Notes: a model not told the origin generated them from the sequence alone. A DNA stretch of 64,000 nt from Mycolicibacterium fortuitum subsp. fortuitum (GCF_022179545.1 NZ_AP025518.1:3534001-3598000); one strand, 5' to 3'; positions 7,410 to 15,437 are shown, counted from the first letter of the stretch. Numbers and translations are program-made.

Positions 7410-8342
7410 TCAATCCCGCCCGAACCCCATCGCAGCCAAACGTTCCCGCACCACACCCTCGCCGAGGAGGTAGTCGGCCTGCATCAGCAGCTCGGCGGCG
7501 CGGTCAGGATCTGGTCTCAGCCCGCCGTCGCCTACAAGGAGCATCACCCCGGCGGTGAACGCGGCCTGCGCGTGGTTGGCCTCCGCGGCCTTGAGATACC
7601 ACTCCAACGACATCTCTGCGTCGCGCGCCAAGCCATTCGTGCCTGCGCCGTAGAAGGCGCCCAGGTTGTACTGCGCGCGGGCGCTCCCCAGGTCGGCCGC
7701 CCAGAACATATGCCCCAATGCAACATCGTCGTCTTGGGGTACGCCGATGCCGGCCGACGTCAGCACGGCCAGTTCGAAGACAGCGTCGGCGTCGAAGCGT
7801 TCAGCAGCGGCATAGAACTTGCGCACGGCGGCAACCGGATCTGGGGCGACTCCGAATCCGGCGTTGAGCATGTAGCCGACGAGTACCAGGGCGTCGGTGC
7901 GTTCGGGTGTCGAATCGCTGAACGCTGCGGCGCGCTTCCACGCCTCCTGGGCAAGATCGGTGCGTTTGGCGTAATACACGGTCCTGGCGAGTTCAAATGT
8001 CGCGTCTGGCTGTCCAAGTCGTTCGGACAAGCGGAACAGCTCGATCGCGCGGTCGACGTCCTCGGGTAGGAGCGGTGCGCGCCACGTACCGCCGTTCCGG
8101 TACAGCGATGCGAGCTCCATGTAGGACTGTGCCAGGCCCGCACGGCCTGCCCGCTCGAAGCCCAGCACCATCGCATCCGTGGCGTCGGGCGGCAACAGCC
8201 CGGTGCGGTGTTCGTTGCGCACGAAGGCCGCCGACAACTCCCGGGCGTCCTCGAACAGCGTCTGCGCGTCCGAACCTGGATCGGACAGTGTCTGCATCAA
8301 TTTCGTGTATGCGACCGACACCACCGCGTCACCACTCGTCAT
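7410..8342 (-). CDS. Sel1/TPR-like repeat protein
   Basis: 310 residues from the ATG at 8342, which overlaps the end of the small membrane-protein gene at 8329-8466. From about 70 onward the protein is a run of alpha-helical repeats of 35-38 residues with Sel1-type signatures (ARAQYNLGAFYGAG, AAEANHAQAAFTAGVMLLVGDG). There is no signal peptide or membrane segment, so it should be cytoplasmic and act by protein binding. Sel1 repeat proteins are frequent neighbours of toxin and immunity genes. It is the last gene of the minus-strand block that begins beside tRNA-Pro. Confidence 0.7.
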   Translation of the reverse strand: MTSGDAVVSVAYTKLMQTLSDPGSDAQTLFEDARELSAAFVRNEHRTGLLPPDATDAMVLGFERAGRAGLAQSYMELASLYRNGGTWRAPLLPEDVDRAIELFRLSERLGQPDATFELARTVYYAKRTDLAQEAWKRAAAFSDSTPERTDALVLVGYMLNAGFGVAPDPVAAVRKFYAAAERFDADAVFELAVLTSAGIGVPQDDDVALGHMFWAADLGSARAQYNLGAFYGAGTNGLARDAEMSLEWYLKAAEANHAQAAFTAGVMLLVGDGGLRPDPDRAAELLMQADYLLGEGVVRERLAAMGFGRD

Positions 8343-8466
8343 CTTCGTCGTCCGCTTCCTCAAGCGGCGGGCGCGGCTTCCGCATCACCACCACCGCCCA
8401 GATCACACCGCCGATCAGCGCCGCGACGACCGCTAAGAAGAGCAGCTGTCCCGCCATGTAGGCCAT
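8329..8466 (-). CDS. 45-aa single-helix membrane peptide with acidic tail
   Basis: ATG at 8466 lies behind an excellent GGAGG (6-base spacing). An in-frame ATG at 8457 is an alternative. The 45-residue product has one hydrophobic segment (about 5-29, GQLLFLAVVAALIGGVIWAVVV), then Arg-Lys-Pro-Arg and an acidic tail (EEADDEDDEW), so the C-terminus should face the cytoplasm. Its TGA at 8331-8329 lies 14 bases inside the Sel1 gene, and the downstream ATG is embedded in its GATGAC codons, which suggests translational coupling. Standard gene finders with a length cut-off would miss it. Confidence 0.6.
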   Translation of the reverse strand: MAYMAGQLLFLAVVAALIGGVIWAVVVMRKPRPPLEEADDEDDEW

Positions 8467-8485
8467 TTCATCCCTCCGGAGCAGA

Positions 8486-9223
8486 TTAGTGCGGCACTTC
8501 GTCAAGGCCGTTCGCAGCCAGCGTCTCCACCATCGCTGCGACCACCTGCTCGGCGGACCAGTCGTCAGGCGCCGAGATCAGCGTTCCCCCAGCCAGTTCC
8601 GTCGCCGTGAGCCCGTCCGCGACCCGGCTGACCGTCCCGACCTCCGAGCTGATCCAGGTGCGGTAGCCCGCTCCGATCTTCCAACCGCCGCGGCGTGCAA
8701 GGCGGTTGGTCGCGGAGTCGGTCAGCGTCAGCGTCGCAGGTCGCCAGGCGGACGCGAGAGCCGCGCACACCGCGTCGCCTACTGCGCTGGTGATGCCGCC
8801 GGACGAGGTCTCCCGCAAGTCGATGTGGAGCCGGTGGCTGGGGACCCTCCTGCCGAGACCGCTCGACCCCGCATCGATCCAGACCTTCGCAGCCGCCGCG
8901 GCGCCGACGCCAGACATGACCATCGCGTAGCCTGCACTTGGAATGACCTCACCTTGCTCGCCTTCAGGAAGCGCCTCGTGCACCGAGTTTCCGCGGACGA
9001 TGTCCGCCAGCTGCGCGGGTGAGCCTTCCCAGCGCTGGCCCCGGGAAGTGTCCCAGTGCGTGATACCCAAGGCGTCTCCCAATTGCCCCAGTAGCGCGTC
9101 GGTCCGATCGGCGATCCACTCGGGAGATTCACCGGTCGCGACCCAGACAGAGTTCAGGAACGCAGAGCCCGCCCACGCGGGGGCTGTCACCTCAGTGTTC
9201 ATACTCTGCGAGACCGCTCTCAT
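8486..9223 (-). CDS. Imm52-like putative immunity protein
   Basis: 245 residues from ATG 9223; ATG 9202 is an equally possible start. The N-terminal part (about 17-58) has the plan of Imm52 proteins: an aromatic-Gly strand, then ESPEWIADRTDALLGQLGD and THWD. The C-terminal part has GGTLIS...SAEQVVAAMVETLAANGL, also reminiscent of that family. There is no export signal, so it should be cytoplasmic, where an immunity protein would neutralise an incoming toxin. The family match is by eye and moderate. The neighbours on the same strand (SUKH-like, DUF2185) support an immunity-locus reading. Confidence 0.5.
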   Translation of the reverse strand: MRAVSQSMNTEVTAPAWAGSAFLNSVWVATGESPEWIADRTDALLGQLGDALGITHWDTSRGQRWEGSPAQLADIVRGNSVHEALPEGEQGEVIPSAGYAMVMSGVGAAAAAKVWIDAGSSGLGRRVPSHRLHIDLRETSSGGITSAVGDAVCAALASAWRPATLTLTDSATNRLARRGGWKIGAGYRTWISSEVGTVSRVADGLTATELAGGTLISAPDDWSAEQVVAAMVETLAANGLDEVPH

Positions 9224-9284
9224 AACGTTCGAACTTTCGTCGATTATCCGGCAGTCGGCGTGAGGAACCAGCCCGCCCGCACAA

Positions 9285-9731
9285 CTATCGGGTCAGCTCC
9301 CAGTACTTCTCGGCGGTTGTCTCCACGTATTTACTCAACACGTCGGTCAGAGATTCGAATCTATACCAGTCGCGGCGCGGATATGAGCCCGCCGAAATCA
9401 AAACGGCGTCGTCCGCATCGATGATGAGCATGTCGGTGTCGCCGACGAATTCACCGAGCACCCAATCAGAATCCGAAACTTCGTAGCCATCATCGGCCCG
9501 GTCGCGCGATCGCTGCTTCGCGCCTGTCGGGTTGCGAAGCGTCAATCCGCAGATTCCGAACTTCTCGTCGACGAGAAGCAGCCCTTCGGAAGTGCGGCGC
9601 CAGAATTCGCGCAGCTGCCTTGTAGCACCGGCCGGGATGTCACTGTCACTGAGCCCGACGTCCAGGCTGCAAGTGAGCGTCACTCCGTCCATATCCGGCG
9701 CGGGGATGGATACATTCCGGTAGTTCTCCAT
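9285..9731 (-). CDS. SUKH (SMI1/KNR4)-like putative immunity protein
   Basis: 148 residues from ATG 9731; in-frame GTGs at 9743 and 9791 would add residues. The C-terminal half carries the SUKH-type pattern of an acidic strand and Gly turn (GEFVGDTDMLIIDADD), a short hydrophobic strand (AVLISAGS) and a closing helix (FESLTDVLSKYVETTAEKYW). SUKH proteins are a major class of immunity proteins in polymorphic toxin systems. No signal peptide is present. The upstream DUF2185 gene ends 60 bases before this start. A non-immunity SMI1/KNR4 protein remains possible. Confidence 0.5.
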   Translation of the reverse strand: MENYRNVSIPAPDMDGVTLTCSLDVGLSDSDIPAGATRQLREFWRRTSEGLLLVDEKFGICGLTLRNPTGAKQRSRDRADDGYEVSDSDWVLGEFVGDTDMLIIDADDAVLISAGSYPRRDWYRFESLTDVLSKYVETTAEKYWELTR

Positions 9732-9791
9732 GAACTCAAACACGTGCGGAACAGCCCGTCGCCGTCTGGTTGCCGGGCAGGGCGAACCCAC

Positions 9792-10577
9792 TCATTGTCC
9801 ACATCTGATCGACCGCACCAGCGCCTGCGCCGAGGTCAGATCGTCTCCGCTGTCGAAGTACACGGCCAGCTGCAGGTGGCCGACGCTGCTCACCACGAAC
9901 CCGTAGAGCGCTGGCAGCCTCCCGTCGTCGGCCCCTTCGGCGAGGCGGTACGTCAAGAAGTGCACACCGTTCTCGGACCACTCGGCGTGGTCGAATCCCC
10001 GCGGTGAGACGTACCCCTTCACCTGCCGAAAACGCTCGGTCGGGGCGTCGTTGCGGGGGTTACCCCACGGCGTGAACATCGCCGTCAGACCCGGCCGCCA
10101 GAACACAGCCGAGGACGAGCCCGTGCCCTGGTCGATGCGGAAGTTCATCGGTTCGGGCACCATGAGCACCCAGTCAGCGGTGAGTTCGTGGTAGCCGCTC
10201 ACGACCGGGAACTGCGGGTTGAGCGCCGGAGGAGTCGGCTCATTCGGATCCCGCGGCGCGCCATCGGGATCCTCCACGAAGGCGTCCCTGTGTCGGATGA
10301 ACGCAGCCCCCGGCGGTGCCTGGAGGTACGGCAGGATCGCACGGTCGTAGTTGGCGATCTCGTTGAGCGACAGCAGGTTCACGTGGCCGGGTTCGGCAAG
10401 GTACTCCGGGGTCTCGTCCCCGGCGGTGAACACCCAGCCCGAGCCGTCGCGGTACATGTAGCCGACCGGGCTGCCGTCCACCAGGATTCGGTCGGTCGCC
10501 ATGCAGCCGTCCTCGGGAGCGAGGCCCGGCACGATGTCCTCGGACCGCAAGCGGAACTTGTTCGCCACGAACGGCAC
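9792..10577 (-). CDS. DUF2185/Imm33-domain protein
   Basis: 261 residues from the GTG at 10577. Residues about 21-95 match DUF2185 (Imm33): GCMATDRILVDG, VGYMYRDGSGWVFTAGDE, and LLSLNEIANYDRAILPYL. The second half (about 120-261) is a separate alpha/beta domain with several Trp and Phe. Imm33 is a predicted immunity domain of polymorphic toxin systems, usually cytoplasmic; no signal is seen here. The upstream gene ends 28 bases away on the same strand. The family call for the first domain is good; the immunity role is inferred from family and context. Confidence 0.65.
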   Translation of the reverse strand: MPFVANKFRLRSEDIVPGLAPEDGCMATDRILVDGSPVGYMYRDGSGWVFTAGDETPEYLAEPGHVNLLSLNEIANYDRAILPYLQAPPGAAFIRHRDAFVEDPDGAPRDPNEPTPPALNPQFPVVSGYHELTADWVLMVPEPMNFRIDQGTGSSSAVFWRPGLTAMFTPWGNPRNDAPTERFRQVKGYVSPRGFDHAEWSENGVHFLTYRLAEGADDGRLPALYGFVVSSVGHLQLAVYFDSGDDLTSAQALVRSIRCGQ

Positions 10578-10605
10578 AGTACCGCCAGCCGCCCCTGATG
10601 CTCTC

Positions 10606-11022
10606 CTATGCCGGCGTTGGGCCATCAGACCCCGTCGAGCTCGGGTTCGGTGTCTGCGCTGAGAACACGCTGTAGAAGTAGGCGACGCTGTCGGTGTCAC
10701 CGTTGTCGACCCGCTTGAACGCCTTCCCGACCGTGTACCGCACCCACGCGGCGTCCCACTGCTCGCCCCCGGGCTTGCGGATCTCCACCGTCATCGCGTC
10801 CGGCAACCCCACCGCCTGGATGTACTCGGTCGACAGCTCCCCCGCCTTCTCCATCTCCTCGTACGTCTTGTCGGGCGGCAGCGGCGCCAGTCCAAGTCCC
10901 CACTGGTCTTCGCCGTTGAAGCGGTGCAGCGGATTCGAGAACGTGCTGACGTCGCACCCGCCTGGTAGCTGAGCTACGAGCACGCCTCCGTCGTAGGTCA
11001 GGACGTGCGTGAATCCGCTCAT
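10606..11022 (-). CDS. Hypothetical protein, possible immunity protein
   Basis: 138 residues from ATG 11022, which lies two bases after the TAA of the orphan ORF at 11025-11147. There is no Shine-Dalgarno sequence, so its translation probably once depended on coupling to the gene upstream, as is usual for toxin-immunity pairs. The protein is soluble, with a beta-rich start (THVLTYDGGVLVAQLPGGCD) and a helical acidic middle. I do not recognise the family. Position directly behind a truncated gene end and ahead of three immunity-like genes suggests it was the cognate immunity gene of a lost toxin. Confidence 0.5.
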   Translation of the reverse strand: MSGFTHVLTYDGGVLVAQLPGGCDVSTFSNPLHRFNGEDQWGLGLAPLPPDKTYEEMEKAGELSTEYIQAVGLPDAMTVEIRKPGGEQWDAAWVRYTVGKAFKRVDNGDTDSVAYFYSVFSAQTPNPSSTGSDGPTPA

Positions 11023-11024
11023 CG

Positions 11025-11147
11025 TTAGCGGCGGGTACCAGAGGGGTAGTCAATGACCTTCACATAGTCCGGGATGCGCGCCATGGGTGCGAACTCTAGG
11101 ACGGATAACTGACCTTGAGTGTGAACCTGTGGGAAGTTCTTCACCAC
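11025..11147 (-). pseudogene. Orphan 3' gene end, possible toxin C-terminal remnant
   Basis: An open frame of 40 codons ends at TAA 11027-11025; it begins at tandem GTG codons right after an in-frame TGA. Its product ends ...MARIPDYVKVIDYPSGTRR, which reads like the tail of a folded domain. The 2-base spacing to the next gene is typical of toxin-immunity junctions. The frame is closed just upstream, close to the tRNA-Pro end, as expected if the 5' part was lost during integration or deletion. Assignment to a toxin is inference. Confidence 0.35.
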
Positions 11148-11161
11148 TCAGAAACGAAGAG

Positions 11162-11195
11162 ACCCCCTCCGACGCTGGTCAGAGAGGGTTTTTTC
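11162..11195. terminator. Hairpin with T6 tail beside tRNA-Pro
   Basis: On the + strand, CCCTC (11165-11169) pairs with GAGGG (11184-11188), an inner GAC/GTC stem lies between them, and TTTTTT follows at 11189-11194. The T-run makes it a terminator for + strand transcripts, protecting the tRNA gene. Read on the minus strand it follows the tRNA 3' end directly and may also serve as its terminator, but with only a weak T-rich tail. Confidence 0.5.
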
Positions 11196-11272
<77 letters not shown>

Positions 11273-11363
11273 CTTGCTTCCGGCTTGCACCGGCAGCGAG
11301 TCGAAAGCTTACCGTAGCCTCCCGCCGTTCTCGTAATCCGCCCCACCCGTCACAGGCCACCCT

Positions 11364-12740
11364 TCACTGGGCTGCGGTTTCGGCGACGGCCGCGTCGGCT
11401 TCGTCGACGGCGATCTCCGGTGGCAGCTTCTTGAAACCGCGGCTCGTCACGCCCAGCACGACGATGCCGAGACCCAGCCAGCAGAGCCCCAAGACGATCG
11501 CCCGGGTGTCGAGCTGCAGCAGCAGATACGACGTGATGACCGCACCTATCGCCGGCGCCACGACGTAGAGCAGCGGATTGCGGGGCTCACCGGCGGCCCG
11601 GTGGCGGAAGTAGTAGACGATGACCGACACGTTCACGAGGGTGAACGCGACGAACGCCCCGAAATTGATGAATGACGTCGAGGTCGCCACGTCCAGGAAC
11701 ATCGCCAGCAGGCCCACCGCGCCGACCATCACCAGGTTGGCCGCCGGGGTACGGAACTTGGCGCTCAGCCTGCCGAACACCGACCGGGGCAGGGTGCCGT
11801 CGCGGCCCATGGCGAACAGCAGTCGCGACGCGGAGGCTTGTGCGGCGATGCCGGACGCGAACTGGGCGAGGATCAGGCCCGCGAGGAACACCGCCCCGAA
11901 CAAATTGCCGCCGATCTGCTTGGCGATCTCCAGTGCGGCCGACGAGGAATCGGCGAATTCCCCACCGGGATGCACCAATTGAGTGGTGTAGGCGATGACC
12001 AGGAAGATGGCGCCACCGATCAGCGCGATCAGCAAGATGGCGCGCGGCATGTTCTTGCGCGGCTCGACAGCTTCCTCGGTGAAGGTGGTGACGGCATCGA
12101 ACCCGAGGAATGAGTAGGCGGCGATGGCCGCGCCGGCCGTCACTCCCCCGATGCTGGCGCCGATCCCGGTGAACGGGCTCGCACTGACCAGCCCGCCGGC
12201 ACCGCTGCTGCGGACAACGGAGGCGACCGACAGCACGACGAACAACCCGATGACGAGTAACTGGAACGCCATCAGTAGGTAGTTGGCCTTGTCGGCGACC
12301 TTGATGCCGACGACGTTGAGCACGGTGGTGATGAGGATGAATCCCAGCACCCACAGCCACCCGGGTACTCCCGGGAACTGGGCGTCCAGATACGCCGCCC
12401 CGATCAGCCAGATGACCATCGGCAGAAACAGGTAGTCCAGCAGCACCGCCCAGCCGGTGAGGAATCCGGCGCGTGGATCGATGGTGCGGCGCACGTAGGT
12501 GTAGGCCGAACCCGACACCGGATACGCGGCCGCCATCCGGCCGTAGCTGGACGCGGTGAAGAGCATGGCCGCCAGCGCGATCAGGTAGGCCGACGCAGAC
12601 GCTCCGGCGGTGGTGGATGCGATCACACCGAAGATGCCGAGCACGATCAGCGGCGTCATGTAGGCCAGCCCGAACAGCACCAGCGAGCGCAACCCGAGGG
12701 CGCGGACCAGCGTCGGTTGCCCGGCAGATGGTGGTGTCAT
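11364..12740 (-). CDS. APC-family amino-acid/amine permease
   Basis: 458 residues from ATG 12740, 11 bases after the nitrilase stop. About twelve hydrophobic segments begin at residue 18. The conserved helix-1 and helix-6 unwound regions of the amino acid-polyamine-organocation superfamily are visible (GVIASTTAGAS near the start; FLGFDAVTTFTEEAVEPRKNMPRAI in the middle). It is an inner-membrane symporter for an amino acid or amine. Coupling to a carbon-nitrogen hydrolase suggests uptake of the hydrolase substrate or of a related amide. Transcription is probably shared with the nitrilase and controlled by the divergent GntR regulator. Confidence 0.85.
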   Translation of the reverse strand: MTPPSAGQPTLVRALGLRSLVLFGLAYMTPLIVLGIFGVIASTTAGASASAYLIALAAMLFTASSYGRMAAAYPVSGSAYTYVRRTIDPRAGFLTGWAVLLDYLFLPMVIWLIGAAYLDAQFPGVPGWLWVLGFILITTVLNVVGIKVADKANYLLMAFQLLVIGLFVVLSVASVVRSSGAGGLVSASPFTGIGASIGGVTAGAAIAAYSFLGFDAVTTFTEEAVEPRKNMPRAILLIALIGGAIFLVIAYTTQLVHPGGEFADSSSAALEIAKQIGGNLFGAVFLAGLILAQFASGIAAQASASRLLFAMGRDGTLPRSVFGRLSAKFRTPAANLVMVGAVGLLAMFLDVATSTSFINFGAFVAFTLVNVSVIVYYFRHRAAGEPRNPLLYVVAPAIGAVITSYLLLQLDTRAIVLGLCWLGLGIVVLGVTSRGFKKLPPEIAVDEADAAVAETAAQ

Positions 12741-12751
12741 GGCAGGGCCTT

Positions 12752-13642
12752 TCAGTTGGTGTGGCGGTTCGACGGTGACCAATGCTGTGGGTCGATTCGG
12801 CCCTGGTACAGCGGCAGCTCGATCGGACGGTCCGACGGTCCGAACTGGTCCCACATCCGGTTGGTACCGGCGGTTCCTCGCTCACGTACCGCGGCAACGG
12901 CGCCGAAGTCGATGTGCTGGTAGAGCACGTCCGGCGCTGCGCCGGAGGCCTCTTGGAGCACAGCACCTTCGGGGTCGACGAGGATGCTGCGCCCCTTGCC
13001 CACCGGTCCGGCACAGTTGACGCTCAACGTGAAGACCTGGTTCACAATCGAATTGGCGCGAGCCAGGACCAGTTCCTGACTGCGGTCCTCGGTGGTGGTC
13101 TTGACGACGTTGACGATCACGTCGGCGCCCATCCAGGCGAGATGGCGGCTCACCTCAGGGAACCAGGCGTCATAACAGATGGACAGCCCGAGACGGCCGA
13201 CGTCAGGAATGTCGACGGTGACAAAACTGCTTCCGGGCGTGTACTTTTCGAACGGTCTCCAGGGGAAGATCTTGCGGTAAGACGCCATGAGCCGGCCGTC
13301 GGGAGCGAAAACTGGTGCGGTGTTGAAGAATTCGCCGTTCTCACCACGCTCGCACACCGAGCCGGGAACCAACCAGGCATCGGCGGCGCGGGCAACCTCA
13401 CCGAGGGCGGCGATCAAGGGGCCGTCCAGTGGCTCGGCGGCAGCGGCCAGCGTGTCGGCGTCCCCGGTACCGAACAAGTGGATCTCGGGATAGACGATCA
13501 GCGCCGGGCCGGTCACCGCCGACCGGACGCGAAGCACGTCGGACGCGAACTCGGTGATGGTGTCCTGCCTGCCGAATACCGGCAGGCCCGTTATGTCGAG
13601 CGGTGCCGCCTGGACCGCAGCCACCGTGATCGAGCCGGACAC
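12752..13642 (-). CDS. Carbon-nitrogen hydrolase (nitrilase superfamily)
   Basis: 296 residues from a GTG behind GGAGG. The nitrilase-superfamily catalytic triad is present: Glu53 in YPEIHLF, Lys124 in YRKIFPW and Cys156 in CYDAWFPE. The enzyme hydrolyses a nitrile, amide or carbamoyl bond in the cytoplasm, releasing ammonia. The substrate cannot be read from the sequence; the CYDAWFPE context is closer to amidase-type members than to true nitrilases. It is cotranscribed with an APC permease and divergent from a GntR regulator, a typical inducible uptake-and-hydrolysis unit for a nitrogen source. Confidence 0.85.
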   Translation of the reverse strand: MSGSITVAAVQAAPLDITGLPVFGRQDTITEFASDVLRVRSAVTGPALIVYPEIHLFGTGDADTLAAAAEPLDGPLIAALGEVARAADAWLVPGSVCERGENGEFFNTAPVFAPDGRLMASYRKIFPWRPFEKYTPGSSFVTVDIPDVGRLGLSICYDAWFPEVSRHLAWMGADVIVNVVKTTTEDRSQELVLARANSIVNQVFTLSVNCAGPVGKGRSILVDPEGAVLQEASGAAPDVLYQHIDFGAVAAVRERGTAGTNRMWDQFGPSDRPIELPLYQGRIDPQHWSPSNRHTN

Positions 13643-13694
13643 AGGACCTCCGAAGCATTAATAACGCAGAATGAGCGAATTTAGCGGAATATTA

Positions 13695-13733
13695 GTTCAG
13701 CATGAACAAATAAGGCAATAGCTCACGTACCCT
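13695..13733. promoter_or_regulatory. GTTCA-GCA-TGAAC palindrome and leaderless promoter of the GntR gene
   Basis: GTTCA (13695-13699) and TGAAC (13703-13707) form a perfect inverted repeat around GCA in the 97-base divergent region. A -10-like TACCCT lies at 13728-13733, so the GntR transcript should start at or next to its ATG at 13740. The palindrome would cover the -35 region. It is a good candidate operator for the FadR-type regulator, acting on both divergent genes. Confidence 0.45.
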
Positions 13734-13739
13734 GAGGCC

Positions 13740-14495
13740 ATGACGTTGCAGGTCGGTGACGCGCACCCGGCGCTGAGCGCCCCGGTGGTCGCCGGCATCA
13801 CCCGGCTCAGCGCGGCCGACACGGTGCGGGCTCGCCTCGAACTGGCTATCGAGCTGGGGCTCATGACCGACGGGGAGCGGCTGCCCCCCGAGCCCGACAT
13901 CGCCGCCGCTCTCGACGTCAGTCTGGCCACGGTTCGCCGGGCCTTGCAGTCCATGGCCGACGAGGGCCTGGTGGTCCGCCGACGTGGCCGGGCCGGCGGG
14001 ACCTTCGTCGCCCCCGGCGGTATCCGGGTCACGTCCGGACCCGATCGTCCGTCGGCCACTTTTCGCGCCGATGCCGCCGAGGTTCGCCGCCTCATCGACC
14101 TGCGCGCGCTTGCCGAGGATGCGCTCAGTGCCGCCGCGGCGCAGGCCGCCACCGATGCGGAGCTCGACGCACTGGCGGCCATCGTCGCCGAGGCTGCCGC
14201 GGCCACCGACTGGACCGGCTTCCACAGCGCCGATCAGCGCTTCCACGAATCTGTTGCAGCGGCAAGCGGTCTCGACTGGGCGATGCACACCTACTGCGAT
14301 GTGCTGCACGGGCTGTACCGCTACTTCATTCCGTACCCGATCGACTACCTGCGCCAGTCCAACCGCGAGCATGCTCAGCTGGTGGAGGCGCTACGCCGGC
14401 GCGACAGCCGGGCAGCCTCCGAGATCGCCCGCAATCACGTGCTGACGTTGCACCAGACGATGTACGTCGGATTGCCGCAGCCGGCGAGCGAGTAG
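13740..14495 (+). CDS. GntR/FadR-family transcriptional regulator
   Basis: 251 residues. Residues about 24-92 form a winged helix-turn-helix of the GntR type (GERLPPEPDIAAALDVSLATVRRALQ, then RRRGRAGGTFV as the wing). Residues about 108-240 are an all-helical FCD ligand-binding domain. It should bind a palindrome near its own promoter and respond to a small carboxylate or amine. It is divergent from the nitrilase-permease unit, its likely target. Translation probably starts leaderless at the ATG. It converges on the TauE/SafE gene with only two bases between the stop codons. Confidence 0.85.
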   Translation: MTLQVGDAHPALSAPVVAGITRLSAADTVRARLELAIELGLMTDGERLPPEPDIAAALDVSLATVRRALQSMADEGLVVRRRGRAGGTFVAPGGIRVTSGPDRPSATFRADAAEVRRLIDLRALAEDALSAAAAQAATDAELDALAAIVAEAAAATDWTGFHSADQRFHESVAAASGLDWAMHTYCDVLHGLYRYFIPYPIDYLRQSNREHAQLVEALRRRDSRAASEIARNHVLTLHQTMYVGLPQPASE

Positions 14496-14497
14496 GG

Positions 14498-15415
14498 CTA
14501 GCGTCGCGCCGCCGGCGCTTCGACCGCGGTGACGACCGAATCGTCGACATCGCGCGGCGCCCGCGACGTCTGCCAGGCGCGGACCACGAGAGCTGCCCAC
14601 CCCGCCACGATGAGCGTGTAGATCCCGGTCGACCACGGCCAGTGCACGCCGAAGTAGTGCACCAGTTTCTGGCTGTTGGTCAGCAGGATGACCCCGCCGA
14701 CAGCGGTACCGAGCAGCGCGGGATTGATCCGGCTGACCAGCCAGGCGGCAATCGGTGCGGCGATCACCCCGCCGACCATCAGCCCGAGCACCACGGGCCA
14801 GTTCTCCAGGAACTCTTGGCGCAGCCCGACCAAGAAGCCGATCGATGCCGACACCGCGACCAGGAACTCCGAGGCGCTCACCGAACCGATCACGGTCCGC
14901 GGTGCGGTCTTGCCCTGCGACAGCAGGGTGCTTGTAGTCACCGGACCCCAGCCGCCGCCGCCGGACGCGTCGATGAAACCGCCGAACAGCCCGAGCGGGG
15001 CCAGGAACTTCGCACTGTGGCTGGTGCCGTGTTGCCCGAGCGTCAGTGGGGTGCCCAGCGAGAAACGCAACAGCACATACAGCCCGATGCCCAACAGGAT
15101 CGCCGCCATGAGCGGTGCGGCGGACTCCGTCGACAGCGACGACAGCACCGTCGCACCGGCGAATGCGCCTGCCGCACCGGGGATCCCGAGCTTGGCGACC
15201 AGCGGCCAGTCGATGTTCTTGAACCGCCAGTGCGACACCGCCGACGCCAGCGTGGTCCCGACCTCAGCCAGGTGCACCGCGGCGCTGGCCTGTGCCGACG
15301 CCACCCCGCTCAGCACCAGCAGGGTCGACGCGGTGACACCGAAGGCCATCCCGAGCGCACCGTCGACCAACTGGGCCCCCAGGCCGACGAGCGTGAAGAT
15401 CAGAAGCGAACGCAT
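14498..15415 (-). CDS. TauE/SafE-family anion permease
   Basis: 305 residues with about eight hydrophobic helices. The twin family signatures are visible: VDGALGMAFGVTASTLLVLSG near residue 18 and GFIDASGGGGWGPVTTSTLL in the second half. Members export or import sulfite, sulfonates or related organic anions at the cytoplasmic membrane. The C-terminal tail of about 25 residues is charged and cytoplasmic. There is no clear ribosome-binding site; the leader can form alternative hairpins. A second, shorter member of the same family lies 243 bases upstream on the same strand. Confidence 0.85.
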   Translation of the reverse strand: MRSLLIFTLVGLGAQLVDGALGMAFGVTASTLLVLSGVASAQASAAVHLAEVGTTLASAVSHWRFKNIDWPLVAKLGIPGAAGAFAGATVLSSLSTESAAPLMAAILLGIGLYVLLRFSLGTPLTLGQHGTSHSAKFLAPLGLFGGFIDASGGGGWGPVTTSTLLSQGKTAPRTVIGSVSASEFLVAVSASIGFLVGLRQEFLENWPVVLGLMVGGVIAAPIAAWLVSRINPALLGTAVGGVILLTNSQKLVHYFGVHWPWSTGIYTLIVAGWAALVVRAWQTSRAPRDVDDSVVTAVEAPAARR

Positions 15416-15437
15416 GGGTTCGGCTGCTTTCGATTGT

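Noticed and set aside
1..11195. Direct repeat of the tRNA-Pro 3' end as an att site
   Set aside because: Scanning by eye found no second copy of the tRNA end in the accessory part; it may lie left of the window.
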